From NCBI GenBank assembly GCA_027924585.1, contig BSBM01000994.1, positions 12,099,001 to 12,163,000 of the forward strand: a DNA stretch of 64,000 nucleotides, given 5' to 3'. The stretch's first letter is position 1. Every line of letters begins with the position of its first letter. This DNA is from Larix kaempferi. Lineage: Eukaryota > Streptophyta > Pinopsida > Pinales > Pinaceae. This document shows positions 34,126-46,570 of this stretch, piece by piece. Made by a program: the position numbers and the translations under genes. The notes under the pieces were generated by a model. That model saw only the letters and a list, made by a program, of their open reading frames with translations, was not told the DNA's origin and did not search any database.

Positions 34126-37100
34126 TGGAAAATGTTTGTGGAGGCCAGGTTTGATTTATAAAATTAGATTTTTTATATTCCTAAAAATAATTTTTGTTGG
34201 ACTGTGCTCACTCTACTGTGTTTTCAAACCTCAATTGGGGTTTTAATGGATTCTTCACTCCGGTGTTTGAACTTCAAAGTCACTTAGGGTTTTGTCCAAA
34301 ATAGAATCTGAAATATTCACAATACATTATTGTATTCTCAATCAACATGGTTTACAGGTCAAGGCTGTAATATAGTTCTAGTTAACTTTTGGATTCGATA
34401 GTGGGCTCTCTATGATGACCTGGGATAGATTTTGTTATATGAGAGAAGGTTTTTTTTTGTGGATTTATTTGGTTGGACATAACATAGTAGTAGAATCGAA
34501 AATAGAATAAAAATAGTAGTATCCAGAGAAGGGAAAGAAAAAGATGTAATTTCTCTAGTTGAAAGGTTGAAGTTAAATGAAAACATACCCATGTCAATCT
34601 AGGGATCCACCTCTAAATATAGGGATCCAACTCATGGATGTGCATTGAACCTTCATTTTCATATCAATGCACTCTAGAACAGTTCCAATGTATGCTTCTG
34701 TCGTCTTTATTCCTACAGAGCACAAATAGTAGGCCTCCCTATTTTGTGTCAGCCTTTACATTCCAATCTGTTCACACAAAAGGTTTTTTTTTTTTCATTT
34801 TTTCTACAATAGATTGTATTTTTTCCTTTGCAGCACACATCACTCATGGAATGCACAACAACATCATATTCCATAAGGATTATCCACTAACAAAGATCCT
34901 TCTATGATAAGGAGATGGGTAGGCATTATCTACAAGAAGAAGATTTGATTCTTCAACATGCATTTTTGGCAAGTGGACAAAACCAAAAGTGCATGATAGC
35001 TATGTCAGTTAATGTCACAACAACATGCAAGCCACCCATTATTTGTCACTTGGAAAAATATAACCTTTTTAAGTTCTAGGTTAAGCTTCTACAAGCTACG
35101 AACCCTAAAATGCCAAAAATTTGTTATTTTGATTTAATCTGTAAATATTTTTAAGTAAACCATCTCCTATTGGGAAAGGGTATAGCTACCTAGAACCATC
35201 TACAATGATGTATTATTAAACCAATAATGTATTTAGTTAAAGTTTTCTTTTGTTCTATTTCCAATCACACCACCATAGTGGCTAGCCTTTAATTAATGAA
35301 GAGTGAGTTAACAATTAAGGTTTGAATTTTTTACAGAATAATCTTATCTCAATTAGCTAAATCAAAGCTCATTTTTAACCTTATCCATGGCAAACAATGT
35401 TTTGCTTGACTATCAAAAAAAATTTGTTATCTTAGCTTAGTATAGTTGATATCCTTTCCAAGGAATTTGAAGACTAAAAGCATTGAATTTAGATTAGAAT
35501 ATTGACCTCCCAAACTAAGAAAATAAATCTAAATTAAATAATTTTAGCTTAGAGTTCATCACTCAGAAATTTAGATTTGAAGTTGGAAGTTATCTAGGGT
35601 TTTTGTATTTCTGCCAGATAGATTGTCTGAATCGATTCTTTAAACAACAAAAGTTCATAACAGAAAGACAGATGTTTTGAAGGCTAATGAGTCAGTCTAG
35701 AAACATAAATTCTAGAAATTAAATGAATGTATGATGCATTAAGAATAGTGTTGAGGTCAATAAAGGAGTAGATACTTGCAAAAATATTCTACATATGAAG
35801 ATGAAATTCAATACTAGTTACCGCAGAAGGCATGGAATCTCAAACATGAAAGACAAATGTGTTTGCACATGACTTATGCGTTCAGATATGAGCAAAATTT
35901 AGCTTAAAATTCTAGAAAAGTGCAAAACATATGGAACTTAAAATTCAGTTCTAGGAAATCTAAGATTCTGAGGGACTAAAGCCATAAAAGATAAAGAAAC
36001 AATGGTCACTGGAATGACGAAGGAATATTGTTATTCGCATGGTATTTAGGCACCATTTGTTGTTAAGTTTGAACATAGTAATATTATAATTATGAAGACT
36101 GTATTGTCTTAAAATATGTATAATTAAAGAGATACGTTTTTTTTATTACTACTACCAATGGAAAGAGTAAATGTCTATGTAGTGCATTGCTAATGGCAAT
36201 TCTGGCCAAGAAACTTTATTCCATTAAATGATTGCATCTTCGGAAACGATTTTGTTGCTAAATTCACTTTTTACTTATTGTATTAAATGAATTCAGTGTC
36301 CCTTCACATTCCCTCAATGAAGGTCATTCTGGACCTTTTGAGTTTGGTTCTATTCTAACTGCAATTAACCTTGTTTTAGTTTTTCCTAGGCATTCTCACT
36401 CCACACTGGCAAAAATGGAAGGGTTGCATAGTTATAAATCAATAATAAGTTTAAGGAGATCTTCTTACAAACTATTTACACCCATAATTTATTTTCTTGA
36501 TTATTATTATATAGATAATGTTTTCATAATATCTTTTACAAATGAGAAATCACGACTCACATAATATCTTTTCATATTAATATCTTGACATAATATCTTG
36601 TTGCAGCTTGGGAAAGAAACAATTTTGTTATATGAGAGAAGGTTTTCTTTTTGTGGATTTATTTGGTTGGACATAACCACCAAGATGCAAATAGTACAAA
36701 CAAATTCATCAAGCCCAGTGAATATATTGGGCCGTTTCATATTTGTTAACAAGGACAAAAACTCAACAAAGCGAAATGGTATATGATGCAGCATGTAGTG
36801 GAGAAATTCCCTCACTTGTTACCAAAATAAATATGTTTTTGGGTACCAAAAACACCCAAATGGGGGAGGTCTGATCCATATGGATCATATGTAAAATAAA
36901 TCTTTTCAACTTTGGGAAAACAATGTGGGTCATTGAAATATTTTATTTTTCCAATGTTATGAAAAGTACATAATGTTAAAACTGTCATAAAAATGAAATG
37001 GTCAAGCAAGGAAGAAGACAAAGGCAACGATATGTACACACAAAGCTAAACTTTTATCTATTTTTTAGATGGAAACATAGAGCTGAATGATTTATATGTT

Positions 37101-38175
37101 CTTTAGATAGAAACCCAAAGGTGAATGTTTATCTATTTTGAGCCTCCTACACAGTAGCCGAATGTATTATGTTTAAGTGCCTACTGTGTAATTTTGATAG
37201 CAGTGCTATACAATCTGACAGAGCCTATTTTGTAGGTGCAATTTTATACCCCAATAGGGTTGTCTCCACATAAATTTATGGGTCATTGAATCCCTAACTG
37301 TAGTATGTACCTCTGTTTTCTAATTTTTATATACATGTTATACTGCAGAATAATTTGCTTGCGGGTAGATATAGAGACGAGAATTATTGCATGGATTGAG
37401 TTATGCATGGAACTGAAATCTGGAGTGACAAAACATTGAAGAATCCTACTTTCTTCACTACAAGTCAGATCATTTTTAAATCCTGAAAGTGGAAAGGTTA
37501 ATATGTTTGAGGGAGAGCTATCATGTGAGTTGTAGTGTTAAATCGAAGCACTTTCAATGCTCAGCCCATTTTCAAATACCCCGAAACATGTTGTGTTGTC
37601 AATGTAGCCAATAGAGTGAACTGCTGCATCTGTAACCAACCTTGACATCCAAAGTTCTAGTATATCCCAAGCAAATTTGCCACAATAGCCACCCCTCAGT
37701 TGTGGCATCTAAGTCGAATTTAGATCCCACTTCCTCAACAAAGGGCCAACTCAAAAAGAGGGTCTCAGGGAAAGCTACTTTAGCAATGGAAAGCTTCGTG
37801 TACATTGAACAAGTCCATGGTAACTACAAAATTGTGCCCAGCTAGGGAAAATTTAGTGAAAAAATGGATTAAATTTCATGACAGTCGACTAGTTTGAAAA
37901 ATCTCGTTCAATAATTCCCAATATTAGTTCACAACATCTAAAACTATATCTCCGCTAAATGACATTGCATATCCTAAAAGGGTTATAAAATTCTATTATC
38001 TGCCATTGGAATATATGGAACCTATATTATGTTCTACGTGGAATGTCATAGTATAGAAACAAACCAAAAACAGAGAATGTGATGCCAATATTCAGGGTAA
38101 ATTCCCATGACATCTATTATTATAAATAAAATTTCAGAAAATAGAAACTTGGTTAGGGGTGCCTGACTTGCAAAC
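34126..38175. other. E3 interior, no recognisable gene
   Basis: AT-rich DNA. A ~57 base block (TTTTGTTATATGAGAGAAGG and what follows) occurs twice in the same direction, at about 34,431-34,490 and 36,625-36,678. Frames at 34,638-34,907 and 36,507-36,815 show no motif I know. The frame at 37,599-37,805 (minus) is likewise unassigned. Confidence 0.5.
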
Positions 38176-38178
38176 ATG

Positions 38179-38585
38179 CTAATTGCTCATCAAGTGAATC
38201 GAGAGTGTCTCGAACATTAATGAGGCTATCGAACTCAATCTCTCCGCTTGTTTCCAGAATCTCCTCTGCTCTTCATTAACCTTAACAAGTTCAAAGGCCT
38301 TTCCCATGGTGGATCCACTTCCTCCCTCAGATATGTCATCGTCCTCATCCATTGTCGTTTGGGCCATTGCTCTGCCAATCTTGGTTTCCATTGAAGAAGG
38401 TAGTCGCAGATCTAGATGTTGCAGTGGAGGAATACTTCTTGGACACACAAACAAGCATTAAAACCTTATCACGAAACCTATTTGAAACGTGGCAAGTTCT
38501 TACTCGTGAACATGTGGCGGATTTTAATTTACTCAAGGGACGATCAAATTATACAATGTTTCTCAAACCTGACCTCGGGAAATAA
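38179..38585. other. Short GC-richer open segment, unassigned exon candidate
   Basis: The base composition is less AT-rich than the surroundings, and frames are open on both strands. On the minus strand (38,454-38,179) an acidic stretch TTMDEDDDISEGGSGST is followed by a basic/aromatic run EEQRRFWKQAERL and a stop. On the plus strand (38,352-38,585) the frame contains YFLDTQTSIKTLSRNLFETW. I recognise neither. It may be a host-gene piece like the one at 33-34 kb, or chance. Confidence 0.25.
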
Positions 38586-38639
38586 CGCCTATCGGCGTAA
38601 ATATTTTCGTTTTAATAAGGAAATCATAATATTTCACTT

Positions 38640-38950
38640 TAACTTAACTCATTAGCTTTAGTTAACTTTAACTAATTGACTTAACTTAGCCAATCTTTCT
38701 AGTAATTAGCTTAACTTAACTAATTTTTAATTAATTAACTTTAATATAATTAACTTATCTTAACTTTAACATAACTTAAATTAACTAATTAACTCAAGAT
38801 ATTAAACTTAACTTTCTCAACCAATTATCTTGAGATCACTAATTCAACTTAAATACTTAACTCAATATCGTTCACTTAATTTTCTTAATCAACTATCTTG
38901 AGATAATTAATCTCAACTTAACTTATTAACTTCCATTATTTTCTCGGTAT
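38640..38950. repeat. Low-complexity TTAACTTA-rich tract
   Basis: About 300 bases are built almost wholly from TTAACTTA, TTAACTAA and TCTTGAGAT words. The period is irregular, so it is a decayed simple repeat. Confidence 0.8.
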
Positions 38951-39999
38951 CATTTGTCGATACCAAGATATCAATGATATCTAGACTAACTTCTTAATTT
39001 TACTTATTATAAATTATTAATAATCAGCCCCATGCTAATCGTTAAGTCATAGGTATTTGTTAGTGCCTTGCGGAAACTAGTAGTTTCTTTGGAATCCCTA
39101 TCTAGGACCAACCTTTAACGACACTTGTAAACTTAAGTTCCCATCCATTGAACATCACAGCTCACTTTTCATCAATTGCTCGTGGCACTAGGATGACATA
39201 TGTCATCAACTTATGGATACCCAGTCATTCACCCTCTCCCCCTAGTGGATTACATACCCCTTTTGTTTCATTGCGTCAAACCTTTCAGTCTCCTAAGTCT
39301 ACAAATTCACTTTTCAACTTAGGAAATCATAACCATACTTACAAAGTTTTACCTTAGGAGCTTTTGGCTTGGGATCCTTTCCATGGGAGGGTACACAATT
39401 GCACTTTATGTTGCAAAAACCATAGGGGTAAAAGAGTTATATTAGATCCTACCCCCTTAAGAATAACACCATCCTTGACGTTCGTACCCTTCCAAACTTT
39501 ATGTTTATCTTTTAGTTGTCTTTGTAAGCATAAATTTTTGGCTATGTTTGCTTCCCTTGACATCTTTTTTGGATATCTTTGATGTTTCTTGGCTTTCATA
39601 CCTGTACTTTTCATAAACAACACAAGTTGTTTCTAACATTTAATCATAAAACACATGCATATATATGATTTTTCCAAAATCAATTAGAACACAAGTAATA
39701 ATTTTTCCCTTGCAACATCCTATTGCTTCCTTTACATGGCAACTCTTTCAGAGTTTGATATACACACAAAGATTCCCTTTGTAATATCTTGTTCCTTCAC
39801 ATCTATCAATCATACATGATATATATATAAATCATTATCTACAATAAATATTTTCAAAATTCGTTTCATGGCATCTAACTTTGCCATATAAAAAATCTCA
39901 TCCATACTTCCTATATGGTAGTAAATCTCCCCAAGTACCTTTAGTCATTTCAAATTGCTTTTCCTCACAAAGCAATCATATCAATTCTCATAGCATGAG
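38951..39999. other. E3 interior, no recognisable gene
   Basis: No supported coding region. The frames at 39,148-39,357 and 39,364-39,582 are not recognised. GCGGAAACTAG near 39,071 recalls a motif of the G2-type LTR, too short to prove kinship. Confidence 0.45.
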
Positions 40000-40175
40000 T
40001 TGCGCATGAACATAACATAACATGTACATAATCTAAGCATAACATGTGCATAACATGTGCATAACATATGCTTAACTTAAGCATAACATGTGCATACTAT
40101 GCATAACGTACACATAAGATGTTCATAACATATGCATAACATAACCATAACATAAGCATACAATGTGCATATCAT
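40000..40175. repeat. GCATAACATGT tandem array
   Basis: A 10-12 base unit (GCATAACATGT and variants) repeats about 14 times. Confidence 0.9.
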
Positions 40176-40179
40176 AAGC

Positions 40180-40640
40180 ATAACCAAATCTCGATGCTCC
40201 AAAGCATACTAGCTCTACACCAAATAAGACTTATCATTCTAGGTGCTCCAGAGCATACCAATTCAACACCAAGTAAGTTTGATCAATCTAGGTGCTCCAG
40301 AGCATACCAACTCAACATCAAATAAGACTTATCAATCTAGGTGATCTAAAGCATACCAACTCAACACCAAATACGTCTGACCAATCTAGGTTCTCTAGAG
40401 CATACCAACTCAAGACCAAATAAGACTTATTGTTCTAGGTGCTCGAGTGGATAGAAACTCAACACCAAATAAGTCCGATCAATCTAGGTGCTCTAGAGCT
40501 TACCAACTCAACATCAAATAAAACTTATCAATCTAGGTGCTCTAGATGATACCAACTCAGCACCAATATAATAATGATTCTAAGTAGTTTAGGTGCTCCA
40601 AAGGCAACAAGATCAACACCAAAATCAACATCAAGTACTC
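40180..40640. repeat. ~50 bp tandem array in E3 interior
   Basis: About nine copies of a 49-50 base unit built around TCTAGGTGCTCCAGAGCATACC and AACTCAACACCAAATAAG. Two sub-variants partly alternate (GACTTATCAATC and TCTGACCAATC). Looser relatives continue to about 41,500. The wording resembles the GCTCTAGAGCTTATGCTCAACAT motifs of the G2 LTR. Confidence 0.85.
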
Positions 40641-42585
40641 ATCAAATAATCTAATACTGGAAGAATCTTAGTTGTTTGTCGTGGACTTGCTCATGATTTC
40701 AGGGTTGTTTTCTATCTTTATTACTAATGCGGAGTAGCCACAACTTTTTTTTTTTACATGCTCTGTGTAGATTCCTGTAATTTGGTTCCCCTTGTTTATC
40801 CCACAATGCTTCTTGGATTCATCCATATTATTTCATGTAAAACTAAGCGGTCATTACAGTGAAACCTTCTAGTGTACTAGGGACCATTACCCCCTGCAAT
40901 GTCCACTCTCTGCAACTTTCTTTTTGGGAAAGACTCTTTATTCAAATTTAGGTCCTCTTGTTAGACACATGATATTATTATTCAATTTCTTCTTTCTTTT
41001 CATTAATTGGTTAATTTTCAGAATGAATATTTATGTTTAGTGTAGGGATTTTTTCTTAAAATTCCAAGATCCTTATAATCCATGGCATCCCCCATGATTA
41101 GCTCAAATGTTTCATAACATCTTTACTCGAATAGTCTTTCTTTGTGCTAGGTTCATTGTTCTTATTGCAGGTTGCATAAGTTCACATTATCTTCTTTACT
41201 TATGGTCTTATTGAATCTACCATAGCTCATTAACTGATGTTCCAGAGCCTACTATCTCAAAATCAATTACCTTTGATGCTCTAGAGTTCTTCCCAACTCA
41301 AAGTCAACATAATGGCATACATATCGTTGTCTTTTTATTCTTGATTCTCCAAGGTTCTCAACCCAACATCAAGTCATCATAAATAATACTGATGTTCCAG
41401 AGTTATTCCGACTCAACATCAAATCAACATAATGCATATAATTAGTCTTGATATTTCAGAGCCCTCCGACCAAGCATCAATCAATGTATTAGTATTCCCA
41501 GACTTTTACATCCTCTCTTGAAGTTGCAATGACTCATTTCCTACAGTTACGATGTCAATCCTAATGGTATATAATATAATCCTTTAAATGAAAATCCATT
41601 TCTATTATCAATTCAATCAACCAAGGGTTCATCTTCTCAAGTATACATGTATCATTCTTGGCGCATCCCAGTTTAACTTTCAAAATACCACATTCATGCA
41701 TTTTGATACAACTAACTTTGCATAATGTACACTAATCATTTCACGGTTATTTTCTAGAACATAAATTCAACATCATTCTTGTTTTAAGCATCCTATTGAA
41801 ATTTTGTATTTTGATACTCCTATCTGGAAAAACATATAGGATGCCATCTATTCTAAGTCACTTAAATTTTTTAGCATAATCCAAACAAGTTTTACATAGA
41901 CTTGCATAATGTGTTCAATTTCATTTGCATGCTTCTTTCGGTAGTAACAATATTAAGATGCAGTCACACATGCAAAGATAAATAAAGCATCCATTATCTC
42001 AAATCCCTATGACTAGGTAAGACCTTTTTACCCATGACGGATTAGGATTACATTCATTGTCTTTTACACATTCAACTAATCAATTACAGAAATCCCTTTT
42101 CATGCCATTACAAATCATAACATATACTTATGGTCTTTATGATCATTAAAAAATCAACCTTAAGTCATGCTTTTCTAAAGCATAAATAAAATCATTCATA
42201 CTTCAATACATGTCAAGGAAGTTGAACATGTCAATCTTTGTCTTTAAGATTATAAGAAATTCTACTAAATATTTTATCATTTCCACAAGATCTATTTGGA
42301 ACTGACTTTAGTCACAGAAAATAAGAATTTTCTTAAATCATTAAGACCTTTTACTTCCTATGTCCACAATACTCATGCATATCTGATTAAGCAATAGTTC
42401 AACATATAGCATGCAAACTATTTCCAACAAAACTTTCTAATATACTAGCTTAGGTCATATTTGGCACATCATGCACGCCAATAAAGTAAACACAAATTTT
42501 TCACATTTAGATAAATACAAATCCACAGAGTACAAACTGTACTTGTACATTCACGAGTCCATTAGGCTGGAGTGTTGTTACTCTA
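40641..42585. other. E3 5' leader region, no gene
   Basis: This stretch lies between the array and the PBS. Scattered TTCCAGAG...AACTCAACATCAA words are decayed repeat units. No coding signal was seen on either strand. Confidence 0.5.
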
Positions 42586-42596
42586 CTCTGATACCA
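42586..42596 (-). other. E3 primer-binding site (initiator Met tRNA type)
   Basis: On the minus strand TGGTATCAGAG stands three bases after the LTR end TGTTACA. This fixes E3 orientation and identifies 42,599 as the LTR edge. Confidence 0.75.
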
Positions 42597-42598
42597 CT

Positions 42599-45540
42599 TG
42601 TAACATAACCAATTCCCTCATTTCCAATTCGGGTAAATGGGGTATATTTTTTTTCCTTTAACATCAATCAAATATCCAAATATGTTAATTACAATAATTA
42701 ATGAATCTTTGTAACTAAATACATTCCATAGAACTTTCTTTCTACATATGAGAAATATACCAGACTCTTCAACTTCGTTATATAATACTCGAAATATCAT
42801 AATAGATTGGAGGTATAATACTTATAAAACTACTTGATTAACTTATCCATTGAGTCCTTAATCCTTAACATAATTCCTATTCAAATTCTATACAATATAT
42901 GTGTCTAATTAAATACAAATAAGTAGCATGTTCAATTCATGTCACACAACTCTTTCTTTAGGAATTATTCACTCAAATATAACCATTATGTAAGTGGTGT
43001 AATATGACACTTATTCTTTCTACCTTTACATTCCTAAACCTTGAAACCAACCATAAATTCATCATTTATTTAAATAAAACTCTTAAATATTTAATATCAT
43101 CCTATTAATAAGGTTTCCAAAGAATTACTCTTATACTTATCATGAGAACACATCCAAATTGCATTTACTTCTACCCTACCATCAAAAGACATATACTTTG
43201 CATTCTTCATTCACTTATTAGTAACCAATATATTAAACGGGTATAGGTTAGTGTTTCTCTAATATTTGTTACTCCCATTTTTATTTTCAAGATGCATCAA
43301 CGTCAAGTAAGCCATTACACTCTCCAATATTTTACATTTATCAATTTCATAGTAGGTGAAGGGTTAGAAGTCAATAGTAAGGTATTTGACTACATTCAAT
43401 CAAACTAGTCTTCTTTATATGGAGAGTGAGTGAATCAATACTTAAATAACATTGATCCTTTCGGAGAACAAGTTAAGGTATTACCCATATAAACCTTTAA
43501 GAGTTACTCAACTAATTCTTATCAAATCTTAGGTAAAAAGAAAACTATTAATTCAATATCTACTTATGAAACAATAATTAATAATAACATGATTATTTTT
43601 CCTCATGACGAATTAAGACAGTTTCTTTTAACTGACTTAACAAACTTATTTGAAAAAGGTTCAACACATCATAAACATTTTCCGTCATTGAAATTATAAA
43701 AGCACCTATATTCATAAAAGAAACATAAAACTAATTACAACATTGAATAAAAGTATCATAATTTGGAATAATTTACTTGCCTAATGTCTTTTTAGCTCCA
43801 ATTCGAGGATTCAACACCAATCACCGATATATATAATTAAAATATTTAACATGAATTCCAAGAAAAGTATTTAGACCTTCTTAGTTTATTCTTCATTCTC
43901 AACTTTCTTAATTATTTAAAAGACCAAGACTAGATGCATTCATATTGGACTTACTAATTCATAAGGAAAGGTTTATGAAATCATTTACTCATAGATGAAA
44001 ATGATCCTTTCATACCAACACTCCCAAAGCATTACTTAAAGAACTAACTAAGCAAGCTCATAAACATTTCATAATGAAAGTTTTGTCTAGCTTAACACAT
44101 CAACCAGTAAACATGTTCATAGTACTTGACATCGATTTAGCATATAATAATCAAAACAACCAAAGACTTATCAGAAAGATTTGACTTGACTGACTGGAGG
44201 ATTGACTACAACGTTCCTCCCAACCAAGTGATCCCTATCTGGCATAGGTTTTCCCACCAACATACCACCCCTGAGCTCGACAAGAATCCACTAGGCAGAG
44301 GTTTTTATTCATTTAGAAGGTTAATCTTTAAATCATACATCGAGAGTGTATAAGTCACAAAGATGTTTGAAATCAGCTAACTTATCTTCCCAAGTGTTGG
44401 CTATGATCTACCCCTCATTCTCCTAAATTGAATTAATAAGGAATGTGCAATAAGGATTCATGCCCTCACTTTATGTTATGCAAGTATGATATTAAATTAA
44501 TACAACTTCCCAAACAAGCTTCATACCCTCACTTTGGGTTATGCAGGTATGATATAAAATTAATACAACTATCCAATCAAGTTTCATGCACTCGTTTTGG
44601 GTATGAAAGTATGATATTAACTTAATGAAGCTACACCATCAAGCTTCACGCCCTTTACAGATTACAATATGTGTAGTAAAACACATTCACTAGGAATCAT
44701 AATTCTAGAGAGGGATTGTGCCTCTTCACACAACTACTCTGGCATAGAGCAAATGGGCATGCTCCCTCTCTCTCTCTCAGTATCTGTCACGCATTAGTTA
44801 ATGGAAAATAATCACAGAACAACTTTGGCAGAGAAGAGATGGGCGTGTTCCCATAGTTGTGTCCTCCTCAAATCATGAAAAACAACAATAAAATTCATTT
44901 GCACAAAGATATGGGCTTGCGCCCTCACTCTCTGGCTTAAGAAAAATAATAAAATAATAATTTGAATTGGAAACTACAACCTAAGGCTTCCCCACTCTAC
45001 AATTTAGGGAAAAAAACAATAAAAGAAAGAAAAGCAAAGTCTAGAGGATTGTGCCATTTATGGATGTACCCTTGGTTGATTAAGAACATCAGATAAAAGG
45101 GAACATTCAACCATTTAAAAATTAAAATAATATGTATAGGGAAAACAAGTTAGCTATGCCCTAGTCCAAATCTAGACCACACGCCTAATTCAGTCAAAAA
45201 CAAGTATTATGACTTAAATTCACATGCCAAATCTTGGGGTTGCACCCACTTAGGTTGCACCCTCTAGGGATCAAGGAAAAAACAATTTAATATTTATATT
45301 AAGATCAAAATATATAATCGGTATCACCCCTCGATGCGACCTCCACAACTTGTATAGCAATTAATAAAAATCAGACTTGGAGATACCCCTTCCTAAGAGG
45401 ATATCCCTCTCATACTTGCATTGATCCCAAGCTACAACCTCCTTAATGCTCTACTCCAAAAAATCAGGCATTTCGATAAAAGAAATATATATATATATGT
45501 CTATCTCAATGGAGATGAGCTACTTCAAGAGTTTCACCCT
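42599..45540 (-). repeat. E3 5' LTR, truncated by a copia insertion
   Basis: Direct copy of the 26.7-29.8 kb LTR; in the first ~270 aligned bases about 30 differ. It is cut at 45,540, where TGTTGGAATATT of a copia LTR begins. The piece of this LTR that should follow the copia element was not found, so a deletion removed it. Confidence 0.75.
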
Positions 45541-46273
45541 TGTTGGAATATTATTCACCATCATTTTTATATTTTGCATGCATGCATGCATCAAGTCATC
45601 ATGCATGCATCTGCATGCATCAAGTCATCATTTTGGTGGTCTCCCTAGCACCTAGAGCCTATTTTCAACTCTCTATATCTTGTCTTCAGTCTCCAATATC
45701 CCACCTACCTACGTGACGTGCCTTGTTTTCCTTACTTGGATGACATGTGCGCCTTATCTCACCTACCAAGAGTTTAACATTCATTTAGAACATTGATTGA
45801 TCAGTTATTCCATTAATTGCTCATCCTAATTGTCTGTAGCTCCCAGTTAGCTAGTTTTGGAGTGCCACTTAACCTTCTGAATGCCTCATGTGCCCTCCTT
45901 GGAGTCTCCATCCCCTGATTTTTGCTCAGATGGCTCAGTTAGACCTAGTTAGACTCATTTGACTGACTATTGACCATTTATGACTGCCACTACTGATTGG
46001 ATGATGTCTCGAATGCTTTCCAAGCTAGACAATGAGGATGAATTCGAATGACCTTAGCTCTATTCAAATTCTCTTGACAGTTATTGTATTGTATTAAGTA
46101 TTTTTTATTATTCAAAGTGCCACCGTACAACTAATGTATGATACAACAGTTTTCTCCATTTCTTTGTAATGAGTGTTTATTGATTCAATTTTCTTCTTCT
46201 TCTTTCTGGACTACATGAGTAAATTCTATTGAGGTATGCTATTGCTGAGTGATCCTACTTTTGAAATATCACA
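45541..46273 (+). repeat. C1 5' LTR
   Basis: From TGTTGGAATATT to about ATATCACA, followed by TGGTATTACTGCTGACATC, a drifted initiator-Met-type PBS. The 3' edge is approximate because no second LTR is present. Confidence 0.55.
45577..45633. promoter_or_regulatory. Cluster of RY-type CATGCA motifs in the C1 LTR
   Basis: CATGCATG words recur within 55 bases, inside a 20-30 base tandem repeat ending GCATCAAGTCATCAT. CATGCA (RY) is the binding word of plant B3 factors of the ABI3/FUS3 type. The motif match is visible; activity is inference. Confidence 0.4.
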
Positions 46274-46570
46274 TGGTATTACTGCTGACATCAGTTATTC
46301 GAATTGCAACAACAGTAGTTGCAGCAATTCCTTGAATAACTATATTTCATTGAGCACCAGAAGCCTTTGAGTTTCCGCAACAAATTCTGGTGCTATTACC
46401 TTGAATTTAATGGAGAAATCCAGTGAGGTCTATCCAGGTGTGAAGGACCTAGTCGCATGTGCTCAATGTCCTAAGGTAGTGTTCAATTCGAATTGCAGCA
46501 GATCTTCTTTTCATAATTCTTATTGTTTTGCAAGAATCTCCTCTCTTTCAGCTTCGAATTCTACAGTATC

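Larger units (their letters stand above)
13820..45540 (-). mobile_element. E3: LTR element without visible gag/pol, interrupted by E2 and a copia element
   Basis: Two ~3 kb direct copies lie at 26,748-~30,240 and 42,599-45,540. On the minus strand the second ends TGTTACA, and three bases later comes TGGTATCAGAG, so it is the 5' LTR and the element reads leftward. The six bases TGTAAC at 13,820-13,825 are the outer end of the other LTR, cut off by E2; they join ATACCC at 26,748 to recreate TGTAACATACCC. CATAG (13,815-13,819) would be the target duplication, but its partner is lost. The interior (about 30.2-42.6 kb, less any further insertions) shows no gag or pol and holds tandem arrays and host-gene-like pieces. 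Confidence 0.65.

Noticed and set aside
34638-34907. 89-codon plus frame rich in Phe and Ser
   Set aside because: Low-complexity T-rich composition and no recognised motif.
40180-40640. Evenly spaced ~50 base repeats considered as CRISPR
   Set aside because: The entire unit repeats, with no variable spacer; surroundings are retroelement DNA.
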